From: Salipaludibacillus sp047795645
GTDB lineage: Bacteria; Bacillota; Bacilli; Bacillales; Salisediminibacteriaceae
Direction: 5' to 3'
Assembly: GCF_047795645.1 (NCBI RefSeq)
Contig: NZ_CP181045.1
Coordinates: 1,116,001-1,180,000, forward strand
DNA length: 64,000 bases
Of this stretch, positions 15,335 through 24,324 are shown one piece after another. Made by a program: the position numbers and the translations under genes. Under the pieces are notes generated by a model, which ran no database searches, was not told the DNA's origin, and saw only the letters and a program-made list of their open reading frames with translations. Every line of letters begins with the position of its first letter. Within the stretch, counting starts at the first letter, position 1.

Positions 15335-16486
15335 ATGTCGAAAAAAATATTATTTTGTGCAACTGTAGATTATCATTTTCAGGCATTTCACTTACCTCAA
15401 ATGCAATGGTTCAAAGAACAAGGCTGGGAGGTTCACGTTGCTTCCTCTGGAGAAATGGAATTAAATTATACCGATAAGAAATATAAATTATCTATCGATC
15501 GCTCTCCATTTAGATTTACTAACATAAACGCATATAAGGAATTGAAAGAAATTATTGCTTCTAACAATTATTCGATCATTCATTGTCATACTCCTTTAGG
15601 AGGTGTTATTTCTCGTCTTGCAGCTAGGAAAAGTAGAGGTGAAAATGGAGCAAAAGTAATGTATACTGCTCACGGTTTTCATTTTTCTAAAGATTCACCT
15701 ATATCTAATTGGCTACTTTATTATCCAGTGGAATTTCTATTAACTTTTCACACTGATTTACTTATAACAATAAATGAAGAGGATTTTAATTTTGCAAATA
15801 GTCGGTTACCAGCTAAAGAAATCAAACATATTCATGGTGTAGGGATAGACATTGCAAAATATAAAGCTGTGGATGAAAAAAAGAAAATAGAAGGAAGAAA
15901 ATCGTTGGGGTATAACCCAGACGATTTTTTATTGTTTTATGGCGCAGAATTTAATAAAAATAAAAATCAAAAATTACTTATTAAAGTGATGAAATATGTC
16001 AAAAAGAAAAATCTAAACGTTAAATTATTACTTGCTGGACCTGGTTCATATGAAAGGTGTGCAAAATTAGCTAAAGAAATTGATGTAGATGATTGTATTA
16101 ACTTTTTAGGTTTACGTAACGACATCGATACAATATTACCACTTTGTGATGTTGCTGTTGGATCAAGTTTCAGGGAAGGTTTACCTGTAAACATAATGGA
16201 AGCTATGTCCTGTCAATTACCAATAATTGCAACTGAAAATAGGGGGCACACAGAATTAATTGTAAATGATTATAACGGTTGGATCGTTAAGCAGCAAGAT
16301 ATAGAGTATTTTGCTGAAAAAATTATTTATCTTTCGCACAATAAAAACTTAAAAGAAAAACTAGGTCTTGCAGGGAGAGAGATCATTGAAAAAAAATACA
16401 GTCTTAATCACGTACTTCGTCAACAAACTCAAATATATTCAAAATACATGGGGGAAGAAGGTGTTGTTAGTTGGGCAACCCAATAA
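15335..16486 (+). CDS. epsD: Glycosyltransferase EpsD (GT4)
   Basis: A 383-residue GT-B enzyme. The N terminus KKILFCATVDYHFQAFHLP, the middle HCHTPLGGVISRLAA and TAHGFHFSKDSPISNWLLYY are close to B. subtilis EpsD. The C-terminal donor domain has SSFREGLPVNIMEAMSCQLP, the GT4 E-x7-E signature. It should add a sugar to the undecaprenyl-linked repeat unit on the cytoplasmic face of the membrane. RBS is AAGGAGG. It overlaps the next gene by 16 bases, so the two are translationally coupled. Confidence 0.9.
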   Translation: MSKKILFCATVDYHFQAFHLPQMQWFKEQGWEVHVASSGEMELNYTDKKYKLSIDRSPFRFTNINAYKELKEIIASNNYSIIHCHTPLGGVISRLAARKSRGENGAKVMYTAHGFHFSKDSPISNWLLYYPVEFLLTFHTDLLITINEEDFNFANSRLPAKEIKHIHGVGIDIAKYKAVDEKKKIEGRKSLGYNPDDFLLFYGAEFNKNKNQKLLIKVMKYVKKKNLNVKLLLAGPGSYERCAKLAKEIDVDDCINFLGLRNDIDTILPLCDVAVGSSFREGLPVNIMEAMSCQLPIIATENRGHTELIVNDYNGWIVKQQDIEYFAEKIIYLSHNKNLKEKLGLAGREIIEKKYSLNHVLRQQTQIYSKYMGEEGVVSWATQ

Positions 16487-17625
16487 AAATTTTGCATGTT
16501 GTGGTGAACATGAATCGAGGTGGAGCGGAAGCTTTCATAATGAATCTTTATCGCAACATTGATCGAACAAAAGTACAATTTGATTTTCTAACTTTTAAAG
16601 AAGGTGTTTATGACGATGAAATAAGAAAGTTAGGAGGAGTGGTTCACCGAATACCATACGTTACTGAAGTTGGTCCGCAAAAATATCAGAAGTTATTGGA
16701 AGCTTTTTTTATGAAACATTCAAACTATAAAATTGTACACTCTCATATGGATAAAATGAGTGGGCTTATTTTATCTTGTGCTAAGAAATATGATATTCCA
16801 ATTAGGATTGCTCATAGTCATAATACATCAAGTGAGGGTAATAAAGTTATTCAATTATTTAAATGGTACAACGGAAAAAAGATTAAACAATCAGCCACTG
16901 ATTGTTTTGCTTGTTCAGAGCAAGCTGGATCTTGGTTATTTGAAAGTGAAGGGTTGTCTTATCAATTAATAAATAATGGTATTGACATAAAAGACTATCA
17001 ATACAATGAGAATATTCGAGAACAGACAAGAAAGGAATTTGGAGTTACTAAGAAACAATTTTTGATCGGTCAAATAGGGAGATTTAATCGTCAGAAAAAT
17101 CACAGCTTTACTATAGAATTATTTTCTAAATTTATAAAAGATCAACAAAATGCAAAATTAGTATTGGTTGGTGATGGATTATTAAGAAAAAACACAGAAA
17201 ATTTGGTCGAAAGATACGGGTTAAATGATCTTGTTACTTTCACTGGTGTAAGAGACGACATTTCTGACCTATTATCTGCTTTCGATGTGTTGTTATTTCC
17301 GTCATTTCATGAAGGGATGCCGGTCGCACTCATCGAAGCTCAAGCCTCAGGTCTTCATTGTCTTGCATCGGATGCAATTACCACAGATGTGGATTTAGAA
17401 CTCGGGCTTGTACATTTCCTTGATTTGAATGATAAACAGCGATGGACAAGAGGGTTATCGGTCATAAGCAGAAAAATAGCGACTAGATATATTTCTAGTT
17501 ATTTAATAGAAGGAAAGGGTTTCGACATTATGAATACTGCTACATGGATACAACAATTTTATTTAAATAAGGTTGGGAGTGAACTTATTAATGAAAAAGA
17601 TAACAATTTTTACTCCCACCTATAA
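16471..17625 (+). CDS. epsF: Glycosyltransferase, EpsF-like (GT4)
   Basis: A 384-residue GT-B protein. KILHVVVNMNRGGAEAFIMN at the N terminus and FHEGMPVALIEAQASGL near residue 282 match the EpsF group, including the motif SDAITTDVDLELGLV. It starts with TTG inside the end of epsD, behind GAAGAAGGTG. A second EpsF-like gene lies at 21986-23107, so the cluster has two related enzymes, probably for different linkages. In B. subtilis epsE separates epsD and epsF. It is absent here, so the bifunctional clutch/glycosyltransferase EpsE is not encoded in this block. Confidence 0.85.
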   Translation: MGNPIKILHVVVNMNRGGAEAFIMNLYRNIDRTKVQFDFLTFKEGVYDDEIRKLGGVVHRIPYVTEVGPQKYQKLLEAFFMKHSNYKIVHSHMDKMSGLILSCAKKYDIPIRIAHSHNTSSEGNKVIQLFKWYNGKKIKQSATDCFACSEQAGSWLFESEGLSYQLINNGIDIKDYQYNENIREQTRKEFGVTKKQFLIGQIGRFNRQKNHSFTIELFSKFIKDQQNAKLVLVGDGLLRKNTENLVERYGLNDLVTFTGVRDDISDLLSAFDVLLFPSFHEGMPVALIEAQASGLHCLASDAITTDVDLELGLVHFLDLNDKQRWTRGLSVISRKIATRYISSYLIEGKGFDIMNTATWIQQFYLNKVGSELINEKDNNFYSHL

Positions 17626-18463
17626 TCGAGGCTACTGTCTAAAGAAATGTTATAAAAGTTTAGTCTCACAGACGAATCAAGGTTTTGTTTGGCTAATTAT
17701 TGATGACGGTTCTATAGATGGTACGAAAGAACTTGTTGAAGGATGGATGGAGGAAGAAAAAATTGAGATTCATTATCAATATCAACAGAACCAGGGTATG
17801 CATGCTGCTCATAATGCAGCATACTCTCGAATTGTTACCGAGTTAAATGTGTGTCTTGATTCTGATGATATCTTTCATGAAAAAGCTGTAGAAAGAATCT
17901 TAAATTTTTGGGGGAAATATGGATCAAATAGTGTAAGTGGCATAGTTGCTTTAAATGAAGATCTGGAAAATCAAGTAATTGGTACTGTTCTTCCAGACCA
18001 TATAACAAAATCCACATTGTATGATTTGTATTATAAATTAGATGTTACAGGTGACAAAAAATTAGTTTACAGAACAGAGTTGACTAAACAATATCCTTAT
18101 CCAGTTTTTGAGGGAGAGAAATATGTGGGCTTAGCATATAAGTATTTTAAACTAGATGAGAACTTTAAATTATTATTATTAAATCAAGTTTTATGTATAG
18201 TCGACTATCTTCCGGACGGTTCTTCAAATAACATGTTAAATCAGTATAAAAAGAATCCCAAAGGATTTGCTTTTTATCGCAAAGAGTTAATGATGCTTCC
18301 TTTTGCGAATTTAAGTTTCAAGTTTAGACAAGCAATTCATCTTGTTTCTAGTTCATTAATGGATAGAAATAAAAAGCTATTAAAAGAGACTCCAAATAAA
18401 TTATTAACATTTGCAGCTTTGCCATTTGGAGCCTTATTATATATTTATATCAACGCGAAATAA
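17591..18463 (+). CDS. Family 2 glycosyltransferase
   Basis: Start at ATG 17591, behind GGGAGTG, gives 290 residues and a 35-base overlap with the preceding gene. The GT-A nucleotide-binding fold is clear: ITIFTPTYNRGYCLKKCYKS, DDGSIDGT near residue 40 and the metal-binding CLDSDD near residue 91. The C-terminal part differs from EpsE and lacks its flagellar-clutch context. Probable role is addition of one sugar to the lipid-linked repeat unit. Donor and linkage unknown. Confidence 0.85.
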   Translation: MKKITIFTPTYNRGYCLKKCYKSLVSQTNQGFVWLIIDDGSIDGTKELVEGWMEEEKIEIHYQYQQNQGMHAAHNAAYSRIVTELNVCLDSDDIFHEKAVERILNFWGKYGSNSVSGIVALNEDLENQVIGTVLPDHITKSTLYDLYYKLDVTGDKKLVYRTELTKQYPYPVFEGEKYVGLAYKYFKLDENFKLLLLNQVLCIVDYLPDGSSNNMLNQYKKNPKGFAFYRKELMMLPFANLSFKFRQAIHLVSSSLMDRNKKLLKETPNKLLTFAALPFGALLYIYINAK

Positions 18464-18489
18464 CACGGAAACATGAAAGGATTTAGCGT

Positions 18490-19572
18490 ATGGGTGTTTT
18501 ATGGTTGAATCTCGCAACGGTGTTTAGTTTATCTCTTAGCGCAAGGTATTTTTCAAATACTCGAATAGAAATAGGGGATTTAGCAACACCAGTTAAACCA
18601 AATAAATTTTTTGCCTTTGTTGCGTTTTTAACATTGGCTCTTGTTTCAGGGTTAAGAAGTAACATTGGCGATACGTATGTTTATCGTAATATTTTTGAAA
18701 CAAATACTTTTACTTGGGAAATGATACTTGAAGAAGGTGAAATAGGATTTGGCTTGTTGCAAATACTAATCCAAAGATTTACTGATGATTCACAAGTGCT
18801 TTTATTTACAGTTTCTTTATTGACACTTTCGCTAATTGTAATTGTATTGTATCAATATTCCAGACTATTTGAGCTTAGTCTCTTCGTTTTTATTGCATCA
18901 GGTATGTACTTAGTTTCGATGAACGGAATGCGACAATATCTTTCTGCTGCTATCATATTTGCTGGTACAAAGTATTTAATTGAAGGGAAGTTCTTAAAGT
19001 ATTCAGCACTTGTTTTAATCGCTTCTACGATACACCAAAGTGCAATCGTATTATTACCAGTATATTTCATCGTGCGCCGCGAAGCTTGGAACAAAAATAC
19101 TTTATTCATAATATTTATCGGAGTGATTGGCGTTGGAGCTTATAACCAATTGTCTGAGATTTTTTTTAATGTGATATCAGATACAGACTACGGTGCCTAT
19201 TCAGACTTTAACGAAGGGGGAGCAAATGTTATAAGAGTAGCAGTTTCAGCAGCTCCCTTAGTATTAGCTTATTTTGGTCGTGAAAGACTTAGAGAGATAT
19301 TTCCGAAGAGTGATTATATCGTAAACATGTCAATGCTTTGTATCTTATTTATGCTATTATCTACTCAAAGTTGGATATTTGCTAGATTTGCAATTTATTT
19401 CGATCTGTTCAATTTAATTTTAATTTCATGGGTTGTTAAAGTATTCCAACCAAAAGATCAGACGTTTGTCTATTACGTGATTGTTACTCTTTATTTGATG
19501 TATTTTATTTATGAATACATTATTACTTTAAATATTCAATACAAAAGTAACTATATAAATCTTTTTAATTGA
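18490..19572 (+). CDS. epsG: EpsG-family polysaccharide polymerase
   Basis: A 360-residue, very hydrophobic protein with about ten membrane segments. FVAFLTLALVSGLRSNIGDT, VSMNGMRQYLSAAIIFAGTK, ASTIHQSAIVLLPVYFIVRR and IFARFAIYFDL match B. subtilis EpsG along its length. EpsG proteins are Wzy-like polymerases that join repeat units on the outer face of the membrane. Its position between a glycosyltransferase and epsM differs from B. subtilis, where it follows epsF. RBS is AAAGGA. Confidence 0.88.
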   Translation: MGVLWLNLATVFSLSLSARYFSNTRIEIGDLATPVKPNKFFAFVAFLTLALVSGLRSNIGDTYVYRNIFETNTFTWEMILEEGEIGFGLLQILIQRFTDDSQVLLFTVSLLTLSLIVIVLYQYSRLFELSLFVFIASGMYLVSMNGMRQYLSAAIIFAGTKYLIEGKFLKYSALVLIASTIHQSAIVLLPVYFIVRREAWNKNTLFIIFIGVIGVGAYNQLSEIFFNVISDTDYGAYSDFNEGGANVIRVAVSAAPLVLAYFGRERLREIFPKSDYIVNMSMLCILFMLLSTQSWIFARFAIYFDLFNLILISWVVKVFQPKDQTFVYYVIVTLYLMYFIYEYIITLNIQYKSNYINLFN

Positions 19573-19586
19573 GGAGAATTTAAATC

Positions 19587-20243
19587 ATGAAAATTATGAT
19601 GATTGGACAAGGGGGACATAGTAAAGTTTTAACAGATATAATAAACATGGATAATCAGAATAATGTGATTGGATTCTTTGACGATAAGTTTTCTGAAATG
19701 ATTATTAAAGACAATATTATATTTGCACCTCTCCAACATGTTCGAATGGTTAGTCATAAATATTCAAATGCGATGTGGATTGTTGCTTTGGGAAGTAATT
19801 ATATTCGAAAGGCAATAGTTAGTTCAATTTCTTTTCCAAGAGAAAAATATACAACTGTTATTCATCCATCAGCAATAATTAGTCCGAGTGTAGAAATCGG
19901 ATATGGTTCGGTTATCATGCCAAATGTTGTTATAAATTCAGGGGCAAAAATAGGGAATCATGTGATTGTCAATACTGGGTCCATCGTAGAACATGATAAT
20001 ATCATCGGAGATTATGTTCATTTATCTCCTAACACAACACTAACAGGCTCTGTTGTGATAAAAGAGGGAGCGCATATTGGTGCAAACGCTACGGTCATAC
20101 CAGATAAAAGTGTTGGAGAATGGGCCATCATTGGAGCCGGATCAACTGTTACTGCGTCGATACCTCCATTTATGACAGCCGTCGGGTCTCCAGCTAAAGC
20201 GAAACTGAAAGAAGGTGACAGGATTGTTAAATACAAAGTCTAA
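19587..20243 (+). CDS. epsM: Sugar O/N-acetyltransferase EpsM (NeuD/PglD family)
   Basis: A 218-residue trimeric left-handed beta-helix acetyltransferase. The N-terminal Rossmann-like domain (MIGQGGHSKVLTDIINM) binds the sugar nucleotide. Hexapeptide repeats follow from about residue 92, with catalytic-type His in SIVEHDNIIGDYVHLSP. This is the PglD architecture, which acetylates UDP-4-amino-4,6-dideoxy-GlcNAc to UDP-N,N'-diacetylbacillosamine. It overlaps epsN by 20 bases. The two normally work after EpsC, which is broken here. Confidence 0.88.
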   Translation: MKIMMIGQGGHSKVLTDIINMDNQNNVIGFFDDKFSEMIIKDNIIFAPLQHVRMVSHKYSNAMWIVALGSNYIRKAIVSSISFPREKYTTVIHPSAIISPSVEIGYGSVIMPNVVINSGAKIGNHVIVNTGSIVEHDNIIGDYVHLSPNTTLTGSVVIKEGAHIGANATVIPDKSVGEWAIIGAGSTVTASIPPFMTAVGSPAKAKLKEGDRIVKYKV

Positions 20244-21402
20244 TAGAATTTATCTTTCTCCACCTCATATGAATGGAGATGAAAAGAAGTATGTTGAAGA
20301 AGCTTTCTTATCAAACTGGATCGCTCCAGTAGGTCCACATATAGATGCTTTTGAAAGTGAATTTGCAAGTTATCTAGGAGTCAAAGGAGCTGTTGCAGTT
20401 AGTTCAGGAACTGCAGCAATTCATTTGGCTCTTTCTTTATTGGAAATTGGAAGAGGAGATAAAGTCTTTTGTTCAACACTTACTTTTGTTGCAAGCGCGA
20501 ATCCAATTTTATATTTAGGTGGTGAACCTATTTTTATTGATTCTGATTATGAGTCGTGGAATATGTCACCGATTGCTCTTGAGAGGGCATTAATTGATGC
20601 AAATAATAGGAATGATTTACCAAAGGCAGTGATCGTTGTTCATTTATATGGTCAAAACGCTAAAATGGATGAAATCATGTGTTTATGTAGGCAATACGAA
20701 ATCCCAGTTATTGAAGATTCAGCGGAGTCACTTGGATCTTTATATAAAGGTATTAAAAGCGGTTCTATGGGTGAATTAGGAATCTTTTCGTTTAACGGAA
20801 ACAAAATCATTACTACATCGGGAGGTGGAATGCTTGTATCAAATCAGAAAAAATTTCTGGAAAAAGCAAAATTTCTAGCTAGTCAAGCAAAAGATGTTGC
20901 ATCATATTACCAACATAGTCAAATGGGCTATAACTATCGTATGAGTAATATTTTGGCTGGAGTTGGAAGAGCGCAACTAAAGGTTTTGGAGGAAAGGATC
21001 TTTCTTAGAAGAAATGTTTTTAGACTATATAAAAAAGCACTCGAAACCATTAACGGAGTATCATTTATGCCTGAATACACGGGTTCAGAGTCGACAAGGT
21101 GGCTTACTGTTTTGTTAATTGATAAAGAAATTTGCGAGAGATCAGCAGCAGAAATGGTAGAATCTTTTAATAATCACGCCATTGAAGCTCGTGCAGTCTG
21201 GAAACCATTACACCTTCAACCATTGTTTAAAGGAACGCAGTATTATTCTCATTTACCAGGAAAGCATGTTGCAGAGGATTTGTTTAAGCAAGGTATTTGT
21301 TTACCTTCTGGATCTAACTTATCTTTGAATGATCAAAAGACCGTTATAGAGCACTTTAGACAGTGTGTAAATCATTCATTTGGTCAAGAGGCTGTAATAT
21401 AA
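20224..21402 (+). CDS. epsN: PLP aminotransferase EpsN (DegT/DnrJ/EryC1)
   Basis: About 392 residues, closely similar to B. subtilis EpsN over its length (IYLSPPHMNGDE, SNWIAPVGPHI, SSGTAAIHLALSLLE, VHLYGQNAKMDEI). The PLP lysine is in FSFNGNKIITTSGGGM near residue 190, and EDSAESLGS binds the cofactor pyridine. It aminates UDP-4-keto-6-deoxy-GlcNAc. I favour TTG at 20224 (RBS AAGGTG six bases upstream) over GTG at 20215. No 4,6-dehydratase is intact in this window, so the substrate must come from elsewhere or the enzyme is idle. Confidence 0.9.
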   Translation: MLNTKSNRIYLSPPHMNGDEKKYVEEAFLSNWIAPVGPHIDAFESEFASYLGVKGAVAVSSGTAAIHLALSLLEIGRGDKVFCSTLTFVASANPILYLGGEPIFIDSDYESWNMSPIALERALIDANNRNDLPKAVIVVHLYGQNAKMDEIMCLCRQYEIPVIEDSAESLGSLYKGIKSGSMGELGIFSFNGNKIITTSGGGMLVSNQKKFLEKAKFLASQAKDVASYYQHSQMGYNYRMSNILAGVGRAQLKVLEERIFLRRNVFRLYKKALETINGVSFMPEYTGSESTRWLTVLLIDKEICERSAAEMVESFNNHAIEARAVWKPLHLQPLFKGTQYYSHLPGKHVAEDLFKQGICLPSGSNLSLNDQKTVIEHFRQCVNHSFGQEAVI

Positions 21403-21425
21403 AATTTCAAAGAAGAGGTAAAACA

Positions 21426-21788
21426 ATGATTGGTGAAAATATTATTCGCATAAGAAAGAAAAAGGGATTAACTTTAACTGAATTAGCTGACAGAGCCAAT
21501 ATTGCTAAATCAAACTTAAGTAATATAGAGCGTAATATCAATGAGAATCCATCTATAAAAGTGTTGGAAAAACTTGCATCAGTGCTGGATGTTGAACTCA
21601 TGACAGTTCTTGGTATTAAAATGGTTGAATCTTCGGATCATCGAATAGAAAATGAATGGTCTGAACTTGTGCAACGTTTAAAAGAACAAGGGGTAACAAA
21701 AAAAGATATGGAAGAATATGAGAAAGTGTTTGAATTTATTGAATGGAAAAATAAGCTTTCAGAGTTAGATAGAAATGGAGGACGATAA
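21426..21788 (+). CDS. SinR/SlrR-like biofilm repressor
   Basis: A 120-residue XRE-family protein. The N-terminal DNA-binding domain (MIGENIIRIRKKKGLTLTEL, SNLSNIERNINENPSIKVLE) and the C-terminal dimerisation helices (IENEWSELVQRLKEQGVTKK, then YEKVFEFIEWKNKL) follow SinR. The latter is the region bound by SinI in B. subtilis. SinR represses eps and tapA-sipW-tasA. Here the gene lies inside the eps operon, 23 bases after epsN, so it would be made together with the genes it may repress. ATG 21426 with an AGAGGT RBS is preferred to an upstream start inside epsN. SinR and SlrR cannot be separated by sequence alone. Confidence 0.85.
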   Translation: MIGENIIRIRKKKGLTLTELADRANIAKSNLSNIERNINENPSIKVLEKLASVLDVELMTVLGIKMVESSDHRIENEWSELVQRLKEQGVTKKDMEEYEKVFEFIEWKNKLSELDRNGGR

Positions 21789-21985
21789 CGTTAAAAAGTA
21801 AAATCCGACGTTTTAGGTATCGGGTAGTATCATTTCGGTGAACTAAAAAATTGGGTTGTTGAATTGTCAGTGAAGACCGGTCAAATATTAAGTTTTTCTG
21901 ATGTGAGATATTTAAAATCTTAGCTTTTAAGACTTGTAGTAAATCTAGTGAAAATCTGTTCTGGTAATAAAATAGGGGCGATAAC

Positions 21986-23107
21986 ATGAAAAGAAAATTG
22001 AAGATATTGCAAGTTACTGGGGCGATGAATCGAGCAGGTACGGAAACGATGCTGATGAACATATATCGTAACGTTGATCAAGAGAGAATTCAATTTGATT
22101 TTATTTCATACAGTGATGAAGACGCAGATTATGATTACGAAATTAGAGAAATGAATGGTAGAGTGATTAAACTGAAAAAGAATTCATCCATTTTTGAGTT
22201 TTATCAAGTGATGAAAAAATTTGGGCCGTATGATGCGGTTCATTCTCATACCCTTTTTCACTGTGGAATTTCAAATTTCTCAGCTTTTTTGGCTGGCGTT
22301 AATGTCAGAGTCGCTCATGCACATACGACTTCCGATGAGGCGAATACACTATTAAAAATAGTTTATATGAAAGCAATGAGAGTATTAATCAAATACTTTT
22401 CCACACATCTACTTGCTTGTAGCCAGGCGGCAGGTCAGTATCTTTTTGGAGAAAAAACTATGTTGAATCAACCGTATTCATATTTTCCAAATTTGATTCC
22501 ATACAAAAAATATCTAACTGTTTCGGATAAAGACGTTAAGTGTTTTAAGAAAAACTACCAGCTTGAAAAATCAGAAATAGTTATCGGTCATATCGGCAGA
22601 TTTATCGAAGCGAAAAATCATATGTTTCTATTTTATATATTAAAGAAGCTCGTTGATGAGAACATCTCCGTATGCCTTTTGTTAATTGGAGATGGGAATT
22701 TAAAAGAAGAGCTGATGAATAAAGTCAAGGAAATGGACCTATCAAATCACGTCAGGTTTGCTGGCCTACAACAAGATGTGAATGTAGCGCTTCATTCTAT
22801 GGATGTATTTGTGTTTCCATCATTATATGAAGGGCTTGGTCTTGTTTTACTTGAAGCGCAGGCAAGCGGTTTACCATGCATCGTATCAGATGCGATTCAA
22901 CCTGAAGCTGATCTTGGACTAGGATTGGTTACAACTTTATCATTATCAAATACGAATAAATGGACAGAACAAATAAAAAATGTTGCTAAAGTCAAAGAGC
23001 TTGACAATAAAAAAATAACTGATGCATTTGAATCAAATGGATTTTCCACTAAAGCAACAATTACAAAGTTACAAGAAGTATATCAGAGCACTAAGGAGGA
23101 CGCATGA
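21986..23107 (+). CDS. Glycosyltransferase, EpsF-like (GT4), second copy
   Basis: A 373-residue GT-B enzyme. KILQVTGAMNRAGTETMLMN and FPSLYEGLGLVLLEAQASGL are even closer to B. subtilis EpsF than the copy at 16471. HAHTTSDEANTLLK and GDGNLKEELMNKV are further shared segments. It opens the second glycosyltransferase block after a 200-base gap, with GGGGCG as RBS and no terminator in front. Its stop codon overlaps the next start by 4 bases. Confidence 0.85.
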   Translation: MKRKLKILQVTGAMNRAGTETMLMNIYRNVDQERIQFDFISYSDEDADYDYEIREMNGRVIKLKKNSSIFEFYQVMKKFGPYDAVHSHTLFHCGISNFSAFLAGVNVRVAHAHTTSDEANTLLKIVYMKAMRVLIKYFSTHLLACSQAAGQYLFGEKTMLNQPYSYFPNLIPYKKYLTVSDKDVKCFKKNYQLEKSEIVIGHIGRFIEAKNHMFLFYILKKLVDENISVCLLLIGDGNLKEELMNKVKEMDLSNHVRFAGLQQDVNVALHSMDVFVFPSLYEGLGLVLLEAQASGLPCIVSDAIQPEADLGLGLVTTLSLSNTNKWTEQIKNVAKVKELDNKKITDAFESNGFSTKATITKLQEVYQSTKEDA

Positions 23108-24324
23108 AAAATATTTTAATCTCTTCTTTTGATATGGAAGTAGGTGGGGTTGAAAGAAGTTTAGTAAACTTATTAGAAAACTTTAACTATTATCAAAATG
23201 ACTTAGATCTATTTTTATATAAACATTCAGGTGATTTTTTATCATATATTCCTAAGCAAGTTTGTTTATTGCCAGAAGTTCCTGAATATACAACATTTAG
23301 AAAGTCTATTAATGAAATTATTAAAGAGAGATACTTTCGAATCAGCAGAACAAGAATTAAATCCAAAATAAATGCTGAAATTAAGGGGAAGTTAGGAAAA
23401 ATTTCTGAACCAGGTTATTTACAGATGCAATTGATGTGGAAATATTCACTCCCGTATTTACCGAGAATGCACAAAGTCTATGATGTAGCAATTAGTTACT
23501 TATGGCCCCATTATTTTGTGGCAGAAAAAGTTAAGGCTAATGTAAAAGTAGCTTGGATCCATACTGATTTTTCATCGGTTGAGACGGATGAAAGGTTGGA
23601 TTTATATATGTGGAATAAATTTAACCATATCATTGCTGTTTCAGAGGAATGTAAAAATGCATTTACAAAAAAGTATCCATCCTTACTAGGAAAAGTGACA
23701 GTGATGGAAAACATTCAGTCGCCATCTTTTATAAGATCTCAAGCAAAAGAGACATCCGATTTGAGCATGGCAAACGATTCACGATTTAAAATTATCACTG
23801 TCGCCCGATTATCACATGCTAAAGGGATTGATTTAGCATGTGAAGCAATGAAAGTGTTAATAGAAGACTACCACATGGATATCGCTTGGTATATTGTAGG
23901 ATACGGCGGTGATGAGCCTCAAATCAAAGCGTTAATTAAGAAACATCATCTTGAAAAAAATATTATCCTGCTGGGGAAAAAAATAAATCCTTATCCTTAT
24001 ATGAAAGCAGCTGATATCTATGTTCAACCTTCTAGGTACGAAGGAAAAGCAGTAACTGTTGGAGAAGCACAAATTCTCAGTAAACCGGTGTTGATCACAA
24101 ATTATCCTACCGCAAAAAGTCAAGTCATTCATGGTATAAATGGCTATATATGCAAACTTAGTGGGATTGGTATTGCAGAAGGAATAAGTGTATTAGTTGA
24201 AAATGAAACGCTGAGAAAGAAACTTTCAAGGAATTGTTTTCAGCAAGATTTTTCGAATACAAGTGAATTAGAGAAGTTGTATAATTTTATCAATGGAGGG
24301 GAGGTTAATGAAGCCAAAAATTAG
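23104..24324 (+). CDS. Family 4 glycosyltransferase
   Basis: A 406-residue GT-B enzyme of the group that starts with DMEVGGVERSLVNLLENF, also represented at 26843 and 28053. The donor half has VARLSHAKGIDLACEA and PSRYEGKAVTVGEAQIL, the family signature. It overlaps the gene before by 4 bases (ATGA) and the next by 17, so it is tightly coupled. Sugar and linkage unknown. Confidence 0.85.
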   Translation: MKNILISSFDMEVGGVERSLVNLLENFNYYQNDLDLFLYKHSGDFLSYIPKQVCLLPEVPEYTTFRKSINEIIKERYFRISRTRIKSKINAEIKGKLGKISEPGYLQMQLMWKYSLPYLPRMHKVYDVAISYLWPHYFVAEKVKANVKVAWIHTDFSSVETDERLDLYMWNKFNHIIAVSEECKNAFTKKYPSLLGKVTVMENIQSPSFIRSQAKETSDLSMANDSRFKIITVARLSHAKGIDLACEAMKVLIEDYHMDIAWYIVGYGGDEPQIKALIKKHHLEKNIILLGKKINPYPYMKAADIYVQPSRYEGKAVTVGEAQILSKPVLITNYPTAKSQVIHGINGYICKLSGIGIAEGISVLVENETLRKKLSRNCFQQDFSNTSELEKLYNFINGGEVNEAKN

